A DNA stretch of 64,000 nt from Lachnospiraceae bacterium (GCA_900753305.1 CAADYR010000126.1:35772-99771), one strand, 5' to 3'; shown: positions 9,677-18,274, counted from the stretch's first letter. Numbers and translations are program-made. The notes: generated by a model from the letters alone, not told the origin.

Positions 9677-11650
9677 ATGATGGATGTAAGAGGAAGAAAA
9701 GGGAGAATGGTAAAAAGGATTATTGTATGGATGCTGACACTTATGGTAACGATCATGAGTATGGCTCCAACAATAACAGTGCATGCAGCAGATAATGTAC
9801 AGAGTGTTGAAAATGTTGATTTTTCAGATTTTTCCAATTGGAAGAGTGGTTGCTATAACTGGACAAATGGAAAGTACATGGAGTATGATAGTAGACTTTG
9901 CTTAAATGATTATGTAACATTTAATGGAAGTACATACAGGATTCACATTGCAGATACTAATTTCAGAGTGCTGATCAGAGAGTTAGGAAGCAGCAAAAAT
10001 TATATAAAATCAAATACGTTAGCAAATGGTGATATTTTTACACCATCCAATGCAACCAGATATTTAGCAATTAGTATTTACAGAAACAGTTGGGAAGCAG
10101 GTCTGAACTATGATGCATATAAGAGCAGATTTGCGAAAGGATTTGTTGCAGAGCTTATTAGTGTCAAGAATACAGAATCGGATTCTTCTTCGTCAGGAAA
10201 TGGCAATTCTTCATCAGATACGATAACATCAGGTGGCAGTACAACAGAAACATATTTTAATATAGATACTTTAGACTTAAATGATTTTTCCAATTGGAGA
10301 AGTGGATACTATAACTATATGAATGGAAAATATGATTCCGGTATGACAACAAGAATCTGCTTAAATAAGTATGCTGCCTTCTCAAAATCATCTTACAAAG
10401 TAAGCATTACGAACACTGATTATCATGTCCTGATCCGTGAAATGGACTCCAATATGAAATTTGTAAAGTCCTGTAATCTGGAAGATGGAGCAACTTACAC
10501 ACCAGGTACATCGGCTAAATATCTGGGAATCAGCCTGTATAAGACTGGTTGGGAAAATACATCTTATGATAAGCTGAAACAGTTATTCGCAAATGGAATG
10601 GAAGTTAAGATCACAGATGCTCCTGTAAAGCAGGATGAAAGTGATAGCAACACCTCTGATAAGGTTCCAAGTGTTACACCTGCCCCAAGTGATGATGAAA
10701 AAGACGGAGCAGAAGATGAAGTTTATAGTATTTTGGCCAAATTGATCACGACAGGAAATCAATCAAAGGTCGATGTATCTTCTTACAAGGTTTTATACAC
10801 GGATTTCTTTAATGAAGTAATTCCAAAGTTTAAGAAAGATTATGAAATAGAACTATCCAGTGGTATGCGTTTATATGCAAATGCCACAATGCAGGGCCAG
10901 TATATTCAGAGTGTCTGGATAGAAAATTTAGACAGTGATTATCTCAAGAGACTGGATCATGTCAGGAAATCCATAGATGAGTACCTGGGGATGACTGATG
11001 CACGAATGAGTGATCTGGAGAAAGTGCTCTTAGCACACGAATATATTATAAATCATACATACTATAAAAATGACAATACATATTGCCATTATCCCGCAGG
11101 ACCGTTAGGAGAAGGATATGGTGTGTGTGATGGGTATGCGCTGTCAATGGCTTTGTTGCTGAAGCAGGTAGGGCTTGAAACGAATGAAGTGAGAAGCTCC
11201 AGTATGAATCATGCATGGCTGTATGTGAAGCTGGATGGAGCATGGTATCATATTGATCCGACCTGGGATGATACACAGAAAGGCACCAATGAACAGTATA
11301 TACATCGCTTCCTGATCCGTAATGATGAAGAATTCCGTACGATCTATGCAAGCAGAAATCATTATGGCTGGGTAACTTATGATAGCGCAAGTGCTACTTC
11401 CAATACTTCAAACAGTACAAAATATACAGACTGGTTCGTACATGATGTAGCCGGAAGCATGTATTATAATAATGGAATGTGGTATTATTGGGATATCAAT
11501 ACAAACTCAGTTATGTGTTCAACGATTGAGGGAAATGGAACAAAAGTAATCGTGGATGGATCAGGAAAGGATCAGATCAAATTAAAAGGAATAGAGAGTG
11601 GCTATCTGATCTATACAATAGGAAATACACAATATACGAAATCTTTATAA
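9677..11650 (+). CDS. Secreted transglutaminase-like protein with two accessory modules, under c-di-GMP riboswitch
   Basis: A 657-residue exported protein: signal peptide (about 1-38, ending VHAADN), two copies of a roughly 110-residue module with the mark NW(K/R)SGxYN (about 50-165 and 195-315), Ser/Asp-rich linkers, then a transglutaminase/protease-like domain. The catalytic triad is visible: Cys in GYGVCDGYA (near 484), His in MNHAWLYVKL and Asp in HIDPTWDD. The C-terminal part is rich in Tyr and Trp. No wall-sorting motif is present. AGGAG precedes the ATG. The family includes cell-surface cysteine proteases and cross-linking enzymes; the target is unknown. It is paralogous to the next gene, and the upstream riboswitch places it under c-di-GMP control. 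Confidence 0.88.
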   Translation: MMDVRGRKGRMVKRIIVWMLTLMVTIMSMAPTITVHAADNVQSVENVDFSDFSNWKSGCYNWTNGKYMEYDSRLCLNDYVTFNGSTYRIHIADTNFRVLIRELGSSKNYIKSNTLANGDIFTPSNATRYLAISIYRNSWEAGLNYDAYKSRFAKGFVAELISVKNTESDSSSSGNGNSSSDTITSGGSTTETYFNIDTLDLNDFSNWRSGYYNYMNGKYDSGMTTRICLNKYAAFSKSSYKVSITNTDYHVLIREMDSNMKFVKSCNLEDGATYTPGTSAKYLGISLYKTGWENTSYDKLKQLFANGMEVKITDAPVKQDESDSNTSDKVPSVTPAPSDDEKDGAEDEVYSILAKLITTGNQSKVDVSSYKVLYTDFFNEVIPKFKKDYEIELSSGMRLYANATMQGQYIQSVWIENLDSDYLKRLDHVRKSIDEYLGMTDARMSDLEKVLLAHEYIINHTYYKNDNTYCHYPAGPLGEGYGVCDGYALSMALLLKQVGLETNEVRSSSMNHAWLYVKLDGAWYHIDPTWDDTQKGTNEQYIHRFLIRNDEEFRTIYASRNHYGWVTYDSASATSNTSNSTKYTDWFVHDVAGSMYYNNGMWYYWDINTNSVMCSTIEGNGTKVIVDGSGKDQIKLKGIESGYLIYTIGNTQYTKSL

Positions 11651-11670
11651 GTTAACTTTTATAACAGGAA

Positions 11671-11711
11671 TAAAGTGTGGTATAATCAACGTACTACACT
11701 TTATTTTTATT
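11671..11711 (+). terminator. Intrinsic terminator between the two transglutaminase-like genes
   Basis: The 12-bp stem TAAAGTGTGGTA / TACTACACTTTA with a 9-base loop is followed by TTTTTATTT. It separates the riboswitch-controlled gene from its paralogue. Confidence 0.8.
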
Positions 11712-11715
11712 TGCG

Positions 11716-11734
11716 CACAATGGCAGCGTTGCCG
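11716..11734 (+). other. Possible remnant of a duplicated c-di-GMP riboswitch 3' end
   Basis: CACAATGGCAGCGTTGCCG matches the 3' end of the upstream riboswitch (CACAATGACAGCCGGTTGCCG) except for one substitution and a two-base deletion. The 5' half of the aptamer (GGCAAAC, GACGCAAAGCC) is missing. The leader downstream also keeps a related ATAT...CTGG...AAAGGAG pattern. It looks like a truncated copy made when the gene was duplicated, and is probably not a working aptamer. Confidence 0.4.
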
Positions 11735-11793
11735 TTCATAGGAGATTGGATTCTATGGAAATATCTCTGGTGAGGCACAGAAAGGAGAACAGG

Positions 11794-13653
11794 ATGATAA
11801 GATGCGTAAGAAGTACAGGAGTGAGAATTGGCAGGCAGTTAGTGGTATGGACACTGGTAATTATGATGATTATGAGTATAATACCAACATTGCCAATACA
11901 TGCAGCGGAAAGTATACAGAAAGTTGAAGATGTAGATTTTTCTGATTTTTCCAACTGGAGAAGTGGATGCTACAGTTGGACAACCGGAAAGTATATAGGA
12001 TATAATGCCAGACTATGTTTAAATGATTATGTAACATATGGTGGGAGTATCTATAAAGCTCACATTACAGATACTGCTTATCGAATATTGATCAGAGAAT
12101 TGGACAGCAGTAAGAACTTTATAAGAACCAGTATACTGGAAAATGGAGAAAGTTTTACTCCAGGGAGTGAGACAAAGTATCTGGCAATTGGGATTTATAA
12201 GGAAACCGGAGAAGCAGGTTTAACTTATAACACGTATAAGAGCAAATTTGAAAATGGATTTGTTGCGGAACTGATCAGTACCAAGAATACGACACAGACA
12301 GGGGGCAGTTCACAAGCAACGTATTATAATATTGATACATTGGATCTGAATAATTTTTCAAATTGGAGAAGTGGTCATTATGATTATGATACGGGAATCT
12401 ATAATTCGAAAATGACAAAGAGGATATGTTTAAACAAATATGCGACATTTTCCAAGGGAGCATATAAGATCAGCATTAATAAACCAGAATATCATATATT
12501 GATACGTGAAATGAATTCCAGCATGAAATTTGTAAAATCCTTTAACCTGGCAGACGGACAGATTTATACACCAAGTACTACTGCCAAATATCTGGGGATC
12601 AGTCTGTATAAGACCGGGGAAGAAACCACCTCTTATGCAAGTATGAAGCAGTTATTTGCAAATGGGATTCAACTGAAAATAAAAGATAATACTATAAATA
12701 GCAGTGTAACATCGGCTGATAAGGTTTATGAAATATTGGGAAAGATGATCACGACCGGTAGTATGTCAAAAGTAGATGTATCTTCCTATCAGCTTGAATA
12801 CACCATCTTTTTTAATGAGGTGATTCCAAAATTCAGTAAAAACTACGAGATAGAAAAAGCCAGTGGAAAAAGATTGTATGCGAATTCATCCATACAGGGA
12901 AAATATATAGAGTCGGTATGGATAGAAAATATGGACAGTAATTATGTGACGAGGCTTGGCAAGGTAAGAAGATCCATAAAGGAATATCTGGATTTGGTAG
13001 ATAATAGAATGAGCAGCATTGAAAAAGTACTATTGGCTCATGAATATATCATAAATCATACCGAATATAAAAATGATAATGCATATTGCCATTATCCGGC
13101 AGGACCGTTAGGAGAAGGATATGGTGTGTGTGACGGGTACGCGCTGGCTATGGCACTGCTATTAAAGCAGGTTGGAATTGAAACAAACGAAGTGAGAAGT
13201 TCCAGTATGAATCATGCATGGTTATATGTGAAACTGGATGGAATGTGGTATCATATAGATCCAACATGGGATGATACACAAAAGGGTAATAAAGAACAGT
13301 ATATACATCGGTTTCTGATTCGAAATGATCAGGAATTCAGGACTATTTATGGAACCAGGCCTCATTATGAATGGACGGTTTATAATGATTATGGTTCATC
13401 TTCTGTTACATCGACCAGTACAAAGTATGTTAACTGGTTTGTGCATGACGTAGCAGGAACCATGTATTATTATAATGGAATGTGGTATTATTGGGATATG
13501 AGTACAAATTCCATTAAGTGTTCTACTATTAGTGGAAACGGAACGAAAGTCATTGTGGACGGATCTGGGAAAGATCAGATTAAATTAAAAGGAATAAAAA
13601 ACGGTCAGATGACGTATTCAATAGGAAATGCACAGTATACAAAATCATTATAA
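11794..13653 (+). CDS. Secreted transglutaminase-like protein, second paralogue
   Basis: A 619-residue paralogue of the protein at 9677 with the same order: signal peptide (hydrophobic VVWTLVIMMIMSIIP, ending IHAAES), two NWRSG modules, and a transglutaminase-like domain with Cys in GYGVCDGYA (near 446), His in MNHAWLYVKL and Asp in HIDPTWDD. The linker between module 2 and the catalytic domain is shorter than in the first copy. ATG at 11794 is chosen over 11746 because AAAGGAGAAC precedes it and it puts the signal peptide near the start. The gap to the lasso-type cyclase at 13682 is 28 bases with no terminator, so both are probably on one transcript. Confidence 0.87.
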   Translation: MIRCVRSTGVRIGRQLVVWTLVIMMIMSIIPTLPIHAAESIQKVEDVDFSDFSNWRSGCYSWTTGKYIGYNARLCLNDYVTYGGSIYKAHITDTAYRILIRELDSSKNFIRTSILENGESFTPGSETKYLAIGIYKETGEAGLTYNTYKSKFENGFVAELISTKNTTQTGGSSQATYYNIDTLDLNNFSNWRSGHYDYDTGIYNSKMTKRICLNKYATFSKGAYKISINKPEYHILIREMNSSMKFVKSFNLADGQIYTPSTTAKYLGISLYKTGEETTSYASMKQLFANGIQLKIKDNTINSSVTSADKVYEILGKMITTGSMSKVDVSSYQLEYTIFFNEVIPKFSKNYEIEKASGKRLYANSSIQGKYIESVWIENMDSNYVTRLGKVRRSIKEYLDLVDNRMSSIEKVLLAHEYIINHTEYKNDNAYCHYPAGPLGEGYGVCDGYALAMALLLKQVGIETNEVRSSSMNHAWLYVKLDGMWYHIDPTWDDTQKGNKEQYIHRFLIRNDQEFRTIYGTRPHYEWTVYNDYGSSSVTSTSTKYVNWFVHDVAGTMYYYNGMWYYWDMSTNSIKCSTISGNGTKVIVDGSGKDQIKLKGIKNGQMTYSIGNAQYTKSL

Positions 13654-13681
13654 GGGATTTTTGATTGAGGGAGGAACTACG

Positions 13682-16612
13682 ATGTCTGCTATATGGGGTG
13701 CTATTGATCTCTCCGGTAATACAATAGGAGAAGAAATCAAAAAAATAATGAGAGGAGCCTTTACACATTGTCGAATCGACAGATATGAAGAAATACATAA
13801 GGATAATGTATACATGGGATGCGGTATCCAGTATTTTGTCCCGGAAGCAGAAAAAGAACAGTTGCCATATGGAAATGAAGGGATTTATTTTACTGCGGAT
13901 GCAGTCTTGGATAATCGTAAAGAACTGATTGATAAATTAGGGATTACCGCAGATTCGGATCAGATGCCGGATGGTGAGATACTGTTCATGGTATATAAAC
14001 AGTTTGGAAAGAAATGTCTCAATGACCTGTTAGGGGCATATTCCTTCGTATGGTATGACAGAAAAGAGAATAAAGTAGAGTTCATAGCAGATGCGGTAGG
14101 TAATCGGTTCATTTATTATACACGAGTGGAAGATACGATATATTTTGCATCTTTAATGGAGCCTTTGAGGACACTGGTATGCGATAGAAAGCTAAATGAC
14201 AGGTGGATAGCAGATTTTCTGGCAATGGATCATTTATTTATGGTAAATGAAACAGAAGAAACTCCTGTAAAGGATATCTATAGAATTGCACCGGCACAAT
14301 ATATTGAAATTACGCCAAAGCAGATAAAAAAAGAAATATACTGGAAGCCGTTTGATGATTATAAACCATATCCGAATAAGTCTGATGAGGAATTTAAGAA
14401 GGAATTTCGTGAATTATGGGATCATGCAGTAAAAGATGTTATGCGTGGTACCGGAGAAACTGCCATTATGCTTAGTGGAGGATTGGATTCTACAGCAGTA
14501 GCGGCAGTAGCAGCCCCCTGTTTAAAGCAGCAGGGTAAAACTTTATACTCTTTTACTGCTGTGCCTATGGGAGGGTATCAGAACAGGGAAGATGAATATT
14601 ATGTGGATGATGAAACAGAGGATGTGAAGAAAACCGCACAATACTATGGAAATATAGAAACAGATTTTATAGATCTGGATGGAAAAACACCATGGGAGCT
14701 GATAGATGGGGAATTCCAGATTCAGGAGATACCCTTTAAATCCATTCAGAATTGTCTGTGGCTGACGGAAGGGATGAAGCGCGCATATAACAAGGGTGCC
14801 AGACTTATGTTGTCCGGAAGTTATGGGAATACGTCTATTTCATTTACTAATTTAAATGTATATATGAATACTCTGTATCATGAACATAAATATTTTAAAC
14901 TTCGTAAAGAGGTGCGGAAATTTGCGGATAATATGGGATTTTCAGCACAATATGCATTACACCAGATCAGAAATGAGAATAAGGAAGTTTATGAAGAAAC
15001 GACGTATCCATATGGTAATTCCTATATCAGGAGAGATTTGGCACAACAGTTGGATTGCAGAAACAGAATTGATAAATTCAATGAAGACAATGATCATAAT
15101 TTAAAGACGTTTGAGCGCTATCGCCATTTAATGGTAAATTATCTCGCAATGCGGCAGATTGGAGAGTTGTCCATGAAGCGAAGCATTGTCACAGGTGTAT
15201 TATTGCGGGATCCAACCAGAGATAAGCGTATCATTGAATTTTGTATTCATTTGCCTATGGAACAGTTTTGCAAAGAAGGAATTGACAGAAGACTTGTGAA
15301 AGTATATTTAAAAGATATTATGCCACAGCATGTGTTCTCTTTTTCAAAACAGGGGAGACAAAGTGCAGATCTGAAATACCGGATGGAGAAGCATTGGGAT
15401 AAAATACGTCTGGAATGGATCGCGGAATATGAGAAATACAGTGGAAGTAAATATGTAGATACTGTATATGCCAAAAGACAATTAACGGAGCAGACACAAA
15501 TAGATGGCTGCAGTGTGTTTGATCTGACAAGACATATGTATACGTTATTGGTATTAAAATATGAAAATGCAGTGCAGAAGGTCAGTGCAGATGAGCCGGA
15601 TAAAGCACTGATTTCCATTATCATTCCTGTTCATAATTCAGAGAAATATTTAACACAGTGTATTGACTCGGTCAGAAAGCAGACTTATACAAATCTGGAA
15701 ATCATACTTGTGGATGATAATTCATCAGATGGAAGCGAAAAAATATGCGATGAATTTGCCGGACAGGATGCAAGGATCAGTGTACTGCATAGAAATTATA
15801 ATTGTGTTTCTGATGCCAGAAATGCAGGATTAGAGATTGCTAAGGGAAGCTATATTGGATTCGTTGACAGTGATGACTGGATAGAAGAAGATATGTATGC
15901 CAGACTTTATGAAATTATAAGAGAACAACAGGCAGACTTGGCGATTTGTGGATTTAAGAGAATATTGGAAAATAAAGTACAGGACTATGCAGATGGTCGG
16001 GTGGTTACATTATATGGAAATGAGATAATTGATTCATATGTGACGGGGAATAATCGTTGCCTGTTTTCACCGGCAGTATGGAATCGACTGTATCGAAGAG
16101 AAATCATAGGAATGACGCGTTTTCCTGACCTTCATGCATATGAAGACAGCGTGTTCAATGATCTGGTAATGCTTCATGCTCAAAAAGCAGTATACATAAA
16201 CAGGACATTTTATAATTACAGAATCCAGAAATCCAGTTTGTCACATCAGGATATAAATGACCAAAATATAGATGAATATATTTCCTCATGGAGAAGCAGA
16301 GAGAAAAATATAATCAGTCATTTAAGGAAAAGCAGTCAGGACAGACAGTATTTCATTTCTTACTGTTTGTTGCTGGATATGTATTGTAAAGGTAAAAGAA
16401 CACAGAAAGAAAACAGAAAAGTCAAATGCCTGAAGGATGAACTGCACAGAATTCGCAAAGAAGCACGGAAGGGAATCAGACAAAAAGAAGATATAAGACG
16501 TAATGAAAAATTCCAGTTGTTATGTTCCACCTATACGGTTGACACCTATCTGATAATAGAAAAGGCCAGAGCGTTTTATCATAAGGTAAATCTAACAAAA
16601 TCTAACAAATAG
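13682..16612 (+). CDS. Lasso-peptide-type cyclase (asparagine synthetase homologue) fused to a GT2 glycosyltransferase
   Basis: A 976-residue two-enzyme protein. Residues 1-170 resemble the glutaminase-like domain of asparagine synthetase but begin MSAIWG without the catalytic Cys2, as in lasso cyclases. Residues 195-620 hold the ATP-pyrophosphatase core with MLSGGLDSTAV (near 263), which in lasso synthetases adenylates an Asp/Glu side chain for macrolactam closure. From about 640, ISIIIPVHNSEKYLTQC, VDDNSSDGSEKICDEF and FVDSDDWIEEDMY form a complete GT2 domain running to the C-terminus. The frame is open across the junction with no start signal between. ATG 13682 has AGGAAC upstream. It is followed by a precursor, kinase, B1, B2 and exporter. 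Product glycosylation is inferred. Confidence 0.85.
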   Translation: MSAIWGAIDLSGNTIGEEIKKIMRGAFTHCRIDRYEEIHKDNVYMGCGIQYFVPEAEKEQLPYGNEGIYFTADAVLDNRKELIDKLGITADSDQMPDGEILFMVYKQFGKKCLNDLLGAYSFVWYDRKENKVEFIADAVGNRFIYYTRVEDTIYFASLMEPLRTLVCDRKLNDRWIADFLAMDHLFMVNETEETPVKDIYRIAPAQYIEITPKQIKKEIYWKPFDDYKPYPNKSDEEFKKEFRELWDHAVKDVMRGTGETAIMLSGGLDSTAVAAVAAPCLKQQGKTLYSFTAVPMGGYQNREDEYYVDDETEDVKKTAQYYGNIETDFIDLDGKTPWELIDGEFQIQEIPFKSIQNCLWLTEGMKRAYNKGARLMLSGSYGNTSISFTNLNVYMNTLYHEHKYFKLRKEVRKFADNMGFSAQYALHQIRNENKEVYEETTYPYGNSYIRRDLAQQLDCRNRIDKFNEDNDHNLKTFERYRHLMVNYLAMRQIGELSMKRSIVTGVLLRDPTRDKRIIEFCIHLPMEQFCKEGIDRRLVKVYLKDIMPQHVFSFSKQGRQSADLKYRMEKHWDKIRLEWIAEYEKYSGSKYVDTVYAKRQLTEQTQIDGCSVFDLTRHMYTLLVLKYENAVQKVSADEPDKALISIIIPVHNSEKYLTQCIDSVRKQTYTNLEIILVDDNSSDGSEKICDEFAGQDARISVLHRNYNCVSDARNAGLEIAKGSYIGFVDSDDWIEEDMYARLYEIIREQQADLAICGFKRILENKVQDYADGRVVTLYGNEIIDSYVTGNNRCLFSPAVWNRLYRREIIGMTRFPDLHAYEDSVFNDLVMLHAQKAVYINRTFYNYRIQKSSLSHQDINDQNIDEYISSWRSREKNIISHLRKSSQDRQYFISYCLLLDMYCKGKRTQKENRKVKCLKDELHRIRKEARKGIRQKEDIRRNEKFQLLCSTYTVDTYLIIEKARAFYHKVNLTKSNK

Positions 16613-16622
16613 CTGGTAAACA

Positions 16623-16650
16623 TTGTATCTTGATATAATATGTATATAAT
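16623..16650 (+). promoter_or_regulatory. Probable promoter of precursor peptide 1
   Basis: TTGTAT (16623-16628) and TATAAT (16645-16650) are 16 bases apart, with another overlapping TATAAT upstream. The site is about 38 bases before the precursor ATG and would give the small peptide its own strong transcript, ended by the terminator at 16867. Confidence 0.55.
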
Positions 16651-16688
16651 ATGTATTGTAAAAAATATTGAAGGGAGTAGAATATACT

Positions 16689-16844
16689 ATGAAAAAGAAT
16701 TGGATGAATGCAGAAGTAGAAGAATTATCTTTACAGATGACAGAGAATGGTCAGTCTCCAAGCGATAACTTTGATGACGTTTGGGTTCAGATTGGTGGAA
16801 AGTGGTATAGACCAGGTGATGGTTTCGACACAAGCACAAACTAA
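16689..16844 (+). CDS. Lasso-type RiPP precursor peptide 1 (51 aa)
   Basis: A 51-codon gene preceded by AAGGGAG. The leader MKKNWMNAEVEELSL has the W-x-x-(P/A)-x-(V/L)-x-x-L pattern used by lasso leaders for PqqD-like (B1) recognition. A Thr precedes the likely cut (MTEN|GQ). If the core starts at Gly21, it has 31 residues, with Asp at core positions 6, 9 and 10; Asp9 would give a nine-residue ring. Trp and Tyr in the tail (VWVQIGGKWYRP) could act as plugs. The peptide ends TSTN. It lies between the cyclase-GT fusion and the kinase. The cut site is uncertain because Thr is at -3, not the usual -2. Confidence 0.8.
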   Translation: MKKNWMNAEVEELSLQMTENGQSPSDNFDDVWVQIGGKWYRPGDGFDTSTN

Positions 16845-16866
16845 TCTGTCAGAATAAGATATGTGT

Positions 16867-16895
16867 AAAGGGCTGGTTTTTATCAGCCCTTTTTG
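16867..16895 (+). terminator. Intrinsic terminator after precursor 1
   Basis: Stem AAAGGGCTG / CAGCCCTTT with an 8-base loop followed by TTTTG. It would cap the abundant precursor transcript and allow limited read-through into the kinase gene. Confidence 0.88.
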
Positions 16896-16933
16896 TCAAA
16901 TATTGATATATCAACAGTTATATGGGAGAGAGA

Positions 16934-17890
16934 ATGTTTTATTATAAAATATATGGTATGACGGTGGAATCGGATATAGAATTGCAGGAAGCATATGGAT
17001 ATGTAACAGATGGTACACCGCAAATTCGTATTCACTATAGTGATATGGGAGAAATATTAAAGGAAATAGAGTCTGTAATTGCGGATAAACCGATAAAAGG
17101 ATATGAAGATGAGCAATCATGGACCGTATTCGATATAAAGCGTTCTCAAAGTGTACTGTATTATAGAAATGTAGGGCTGTTTCGTATATCACATGGGAAT
17201 TTAGTTGAATACATGCCTATGATGGATGTATACAGTCCGATGTTTCGGCAATGGATACTGAATATGTCCCTGGCAATTATAAAAATACAGCGGGAAGATA
17301 TTATTATTCACGGGAGTGGACTGTTGATGCCGGATGCCGATAAGGGATTTATTATCAGTGGAGACAGTGGCAGCGGGAAGTCAACTTTAGCTGATCATTT
17401 GTTACATAAAGGTTTTAGATTTGTAGCAGATGATGTTGTAGCTGTGGAATTTGAACAGAACGGAATATGGATAGAGGGAGCATATCCGACCAGAAGACTG
17501 TGCAACAATGTGGTGGAGCAGCAGAAGCTGGATAAATCCCAATTACTTTTTATCAATGATGGAAATAAGGAAAAGTATATTCTGGATATGCATGATGCAT
17601 ATTATGGAGAGATTTCAAGACCTTTAAAAGCCATTTTCGTGATCACACTTGGTAATGAAAATGATGAAGTCAGACTGATAGAACATAAAGGCAGTGAAAA
17701 ATTGAACTGGATCAGCAGTAATATGTATCGGAAAGTAAGTTATCAGGAAATGGGAATAACGCCAAAGGTATTTTCAAAGTGTCTGAGTATTGCACAGAAA
17801 ATACCGATTTATGAAATCTGCAGACCGGTTAATAAACAGACAGTAGAAGAGCTGGCAGATATTGTTTATAAATTGATGGATGAGATTTAG
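16934..17890 (+). CDS. HPr-kinase-like kinase of the RiPP locus (copy 1)
   Basis: A 318-residue P-loop protein. It starts MFYYKIYGMTVESDI; ATG 16934 is preferred over 16922 because GGGAGAGAG precedes it and the start then aligns with the paralogue at 22948. The Walker A motif is ISGDSGSGKSTLADHLL (near 142), followed by ADDVVAVEF, the HPrK/P-type acidic site. Relatives in paeninodin-type lasso clusters phosphorylate a C-terminal serine of the precursor; precursor 1 ends TSTN, so its acceptor would have to be an inner Ser/Thr. It lies downstream of the precursor and ends at a bidirectional terminator. A role as true HPr kinase is unlikely given context and length. Confidence 0.78.
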   Translation: MFYYKIYGMTVESDIELQEAYGYVTDGTPQIRIHYSDMGEILKEIESVIADKPIKGYEDEQSWTVFDIKRSQSVLYYRNVGLFRISHGNLVEYMPMMDVYSPMFRQWILNMSLAIIKIQREDIIIHGSGLLMPDADKGFIISGDSGSGKSTLADHLLHKGFRFVADDVVAVEFEQNGIWIEGAYPTRRLCNNVVEQQKLDKSQLLFINDGNKEKYILDMHDAYYGEISRPLKAIFVITLGNENDEVRLIEHKGSEKLNWISSNMYRKVSYQEMGITPKVFSKCLSIAQKIPIYEICRPVNKQTVEELADIVYKLMDEI

Positions 17891-17898
17891 AAGGATAA

Positions 17899-17936
17899 TA
17901 AAAAGATTGCCGCGATATGTCGTGGCAATCTTTTTA
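17899..17936. terminator. Bidirectional terminator between kinase 1 and the PqqD-like gene
   Basis: AAAAAGATTGCC / GGCAATCTTTTT forms a stem flanked by A and T runs on both sides. It separates convergent genes, and its 3' edge overlaps the stop codon of the minus-strand gene. Confidence 0.85.
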
Positions 17937-18215
17937 ACAGTTATGTAATTCGATAAAACCATTCTGCTGCATCTGCAGTAAAAAGTTTTGAATAGATGCT
18001 GTACAGGTAGTTTCGTCAACATCATATATGTTCATTAATGAGTCCCTGATTTCAGAAATTGTTACATCGTTATCTAACATGTCCCAGATTTCATTAGCAG
18101 AACCTTTTAGTAAGAAATACTTTCCGGTAGAAAAATCAATCATTACCTTCTCACCTGATAAATCGGTTACATCCAAATGCTTAATAAGATGTACGGTTGT
18201 GTTATCATTCATCAT
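17934..18215 (-). CDS. PqqD-like RiPP recognition protein (lasso B1)
   Basis: A 93-residue PqqD-like protein. The order DLSGEKVMIDFSTGKYFLLKG, then ANEIWDMLDN and a helical C-terminus is typical of the RRE (RiPP recognition element) that binds the leader peptide and delivers it to B2 and the cyclase. Two Met codons start the frame, preceded on the minus strand by GAGGAGTAAGGAA. It is encoded opposite to precursor 1, the cyclase and B2. A second PqqD-like protein is at 26359-26646. Leader preference cannot be told from the sequence. Confidence 0.82.
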   Translation of the reverse strand: MMNDNTTVHLIKHLDVTDLSGEKVMIDFSTGKYFLLKGSANEIWDMLDNDVTISEIRDSLMNIYDVDETTCTASIQNFLLQMQQNGFIELHNC

Positions 18216-18248
18216 TTCCTTACTCCTCTTCTCTCAATAATAAAATAA

Positions 18249-18274
18249 ACGACCATAACTTATTATACGGTCGT
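18249..18274. promoter_or_regulatory. Short inverted repeat between B1 and B2, possible operator
   Basis: ACGACC ... GGTCGT, arms of six bases around a 14-base A/T-rich spacer, lies in the divergent gap between the PqqD gene and the B2 gene. It may bind a regulator such as the nearby response regulator; this is a guess. Confidence 0.25.

Noticed and set aside
13682..16612. Ordinary asparagine synthetase AsnB
   Set aside because: The N-terminal Cys2 needed for glutamine hydrolysis is missing in both homologues, and they sit with precursor, B1, B2, kinase and exporter genes.
16934..17890. True HPr kinase/phosphorylase for carbon control
   Set aside because: Three copies lie in one RiPP locus and the N-terminal halves are unlike standard HPrK; only the P-loop core is shared.
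18028..18240. Plus-strand 70-aa frame across the PqqD gene
   Set aside because: Antisense shadow of the PqqD-like protein, which has clear family marks and a ribosome site.
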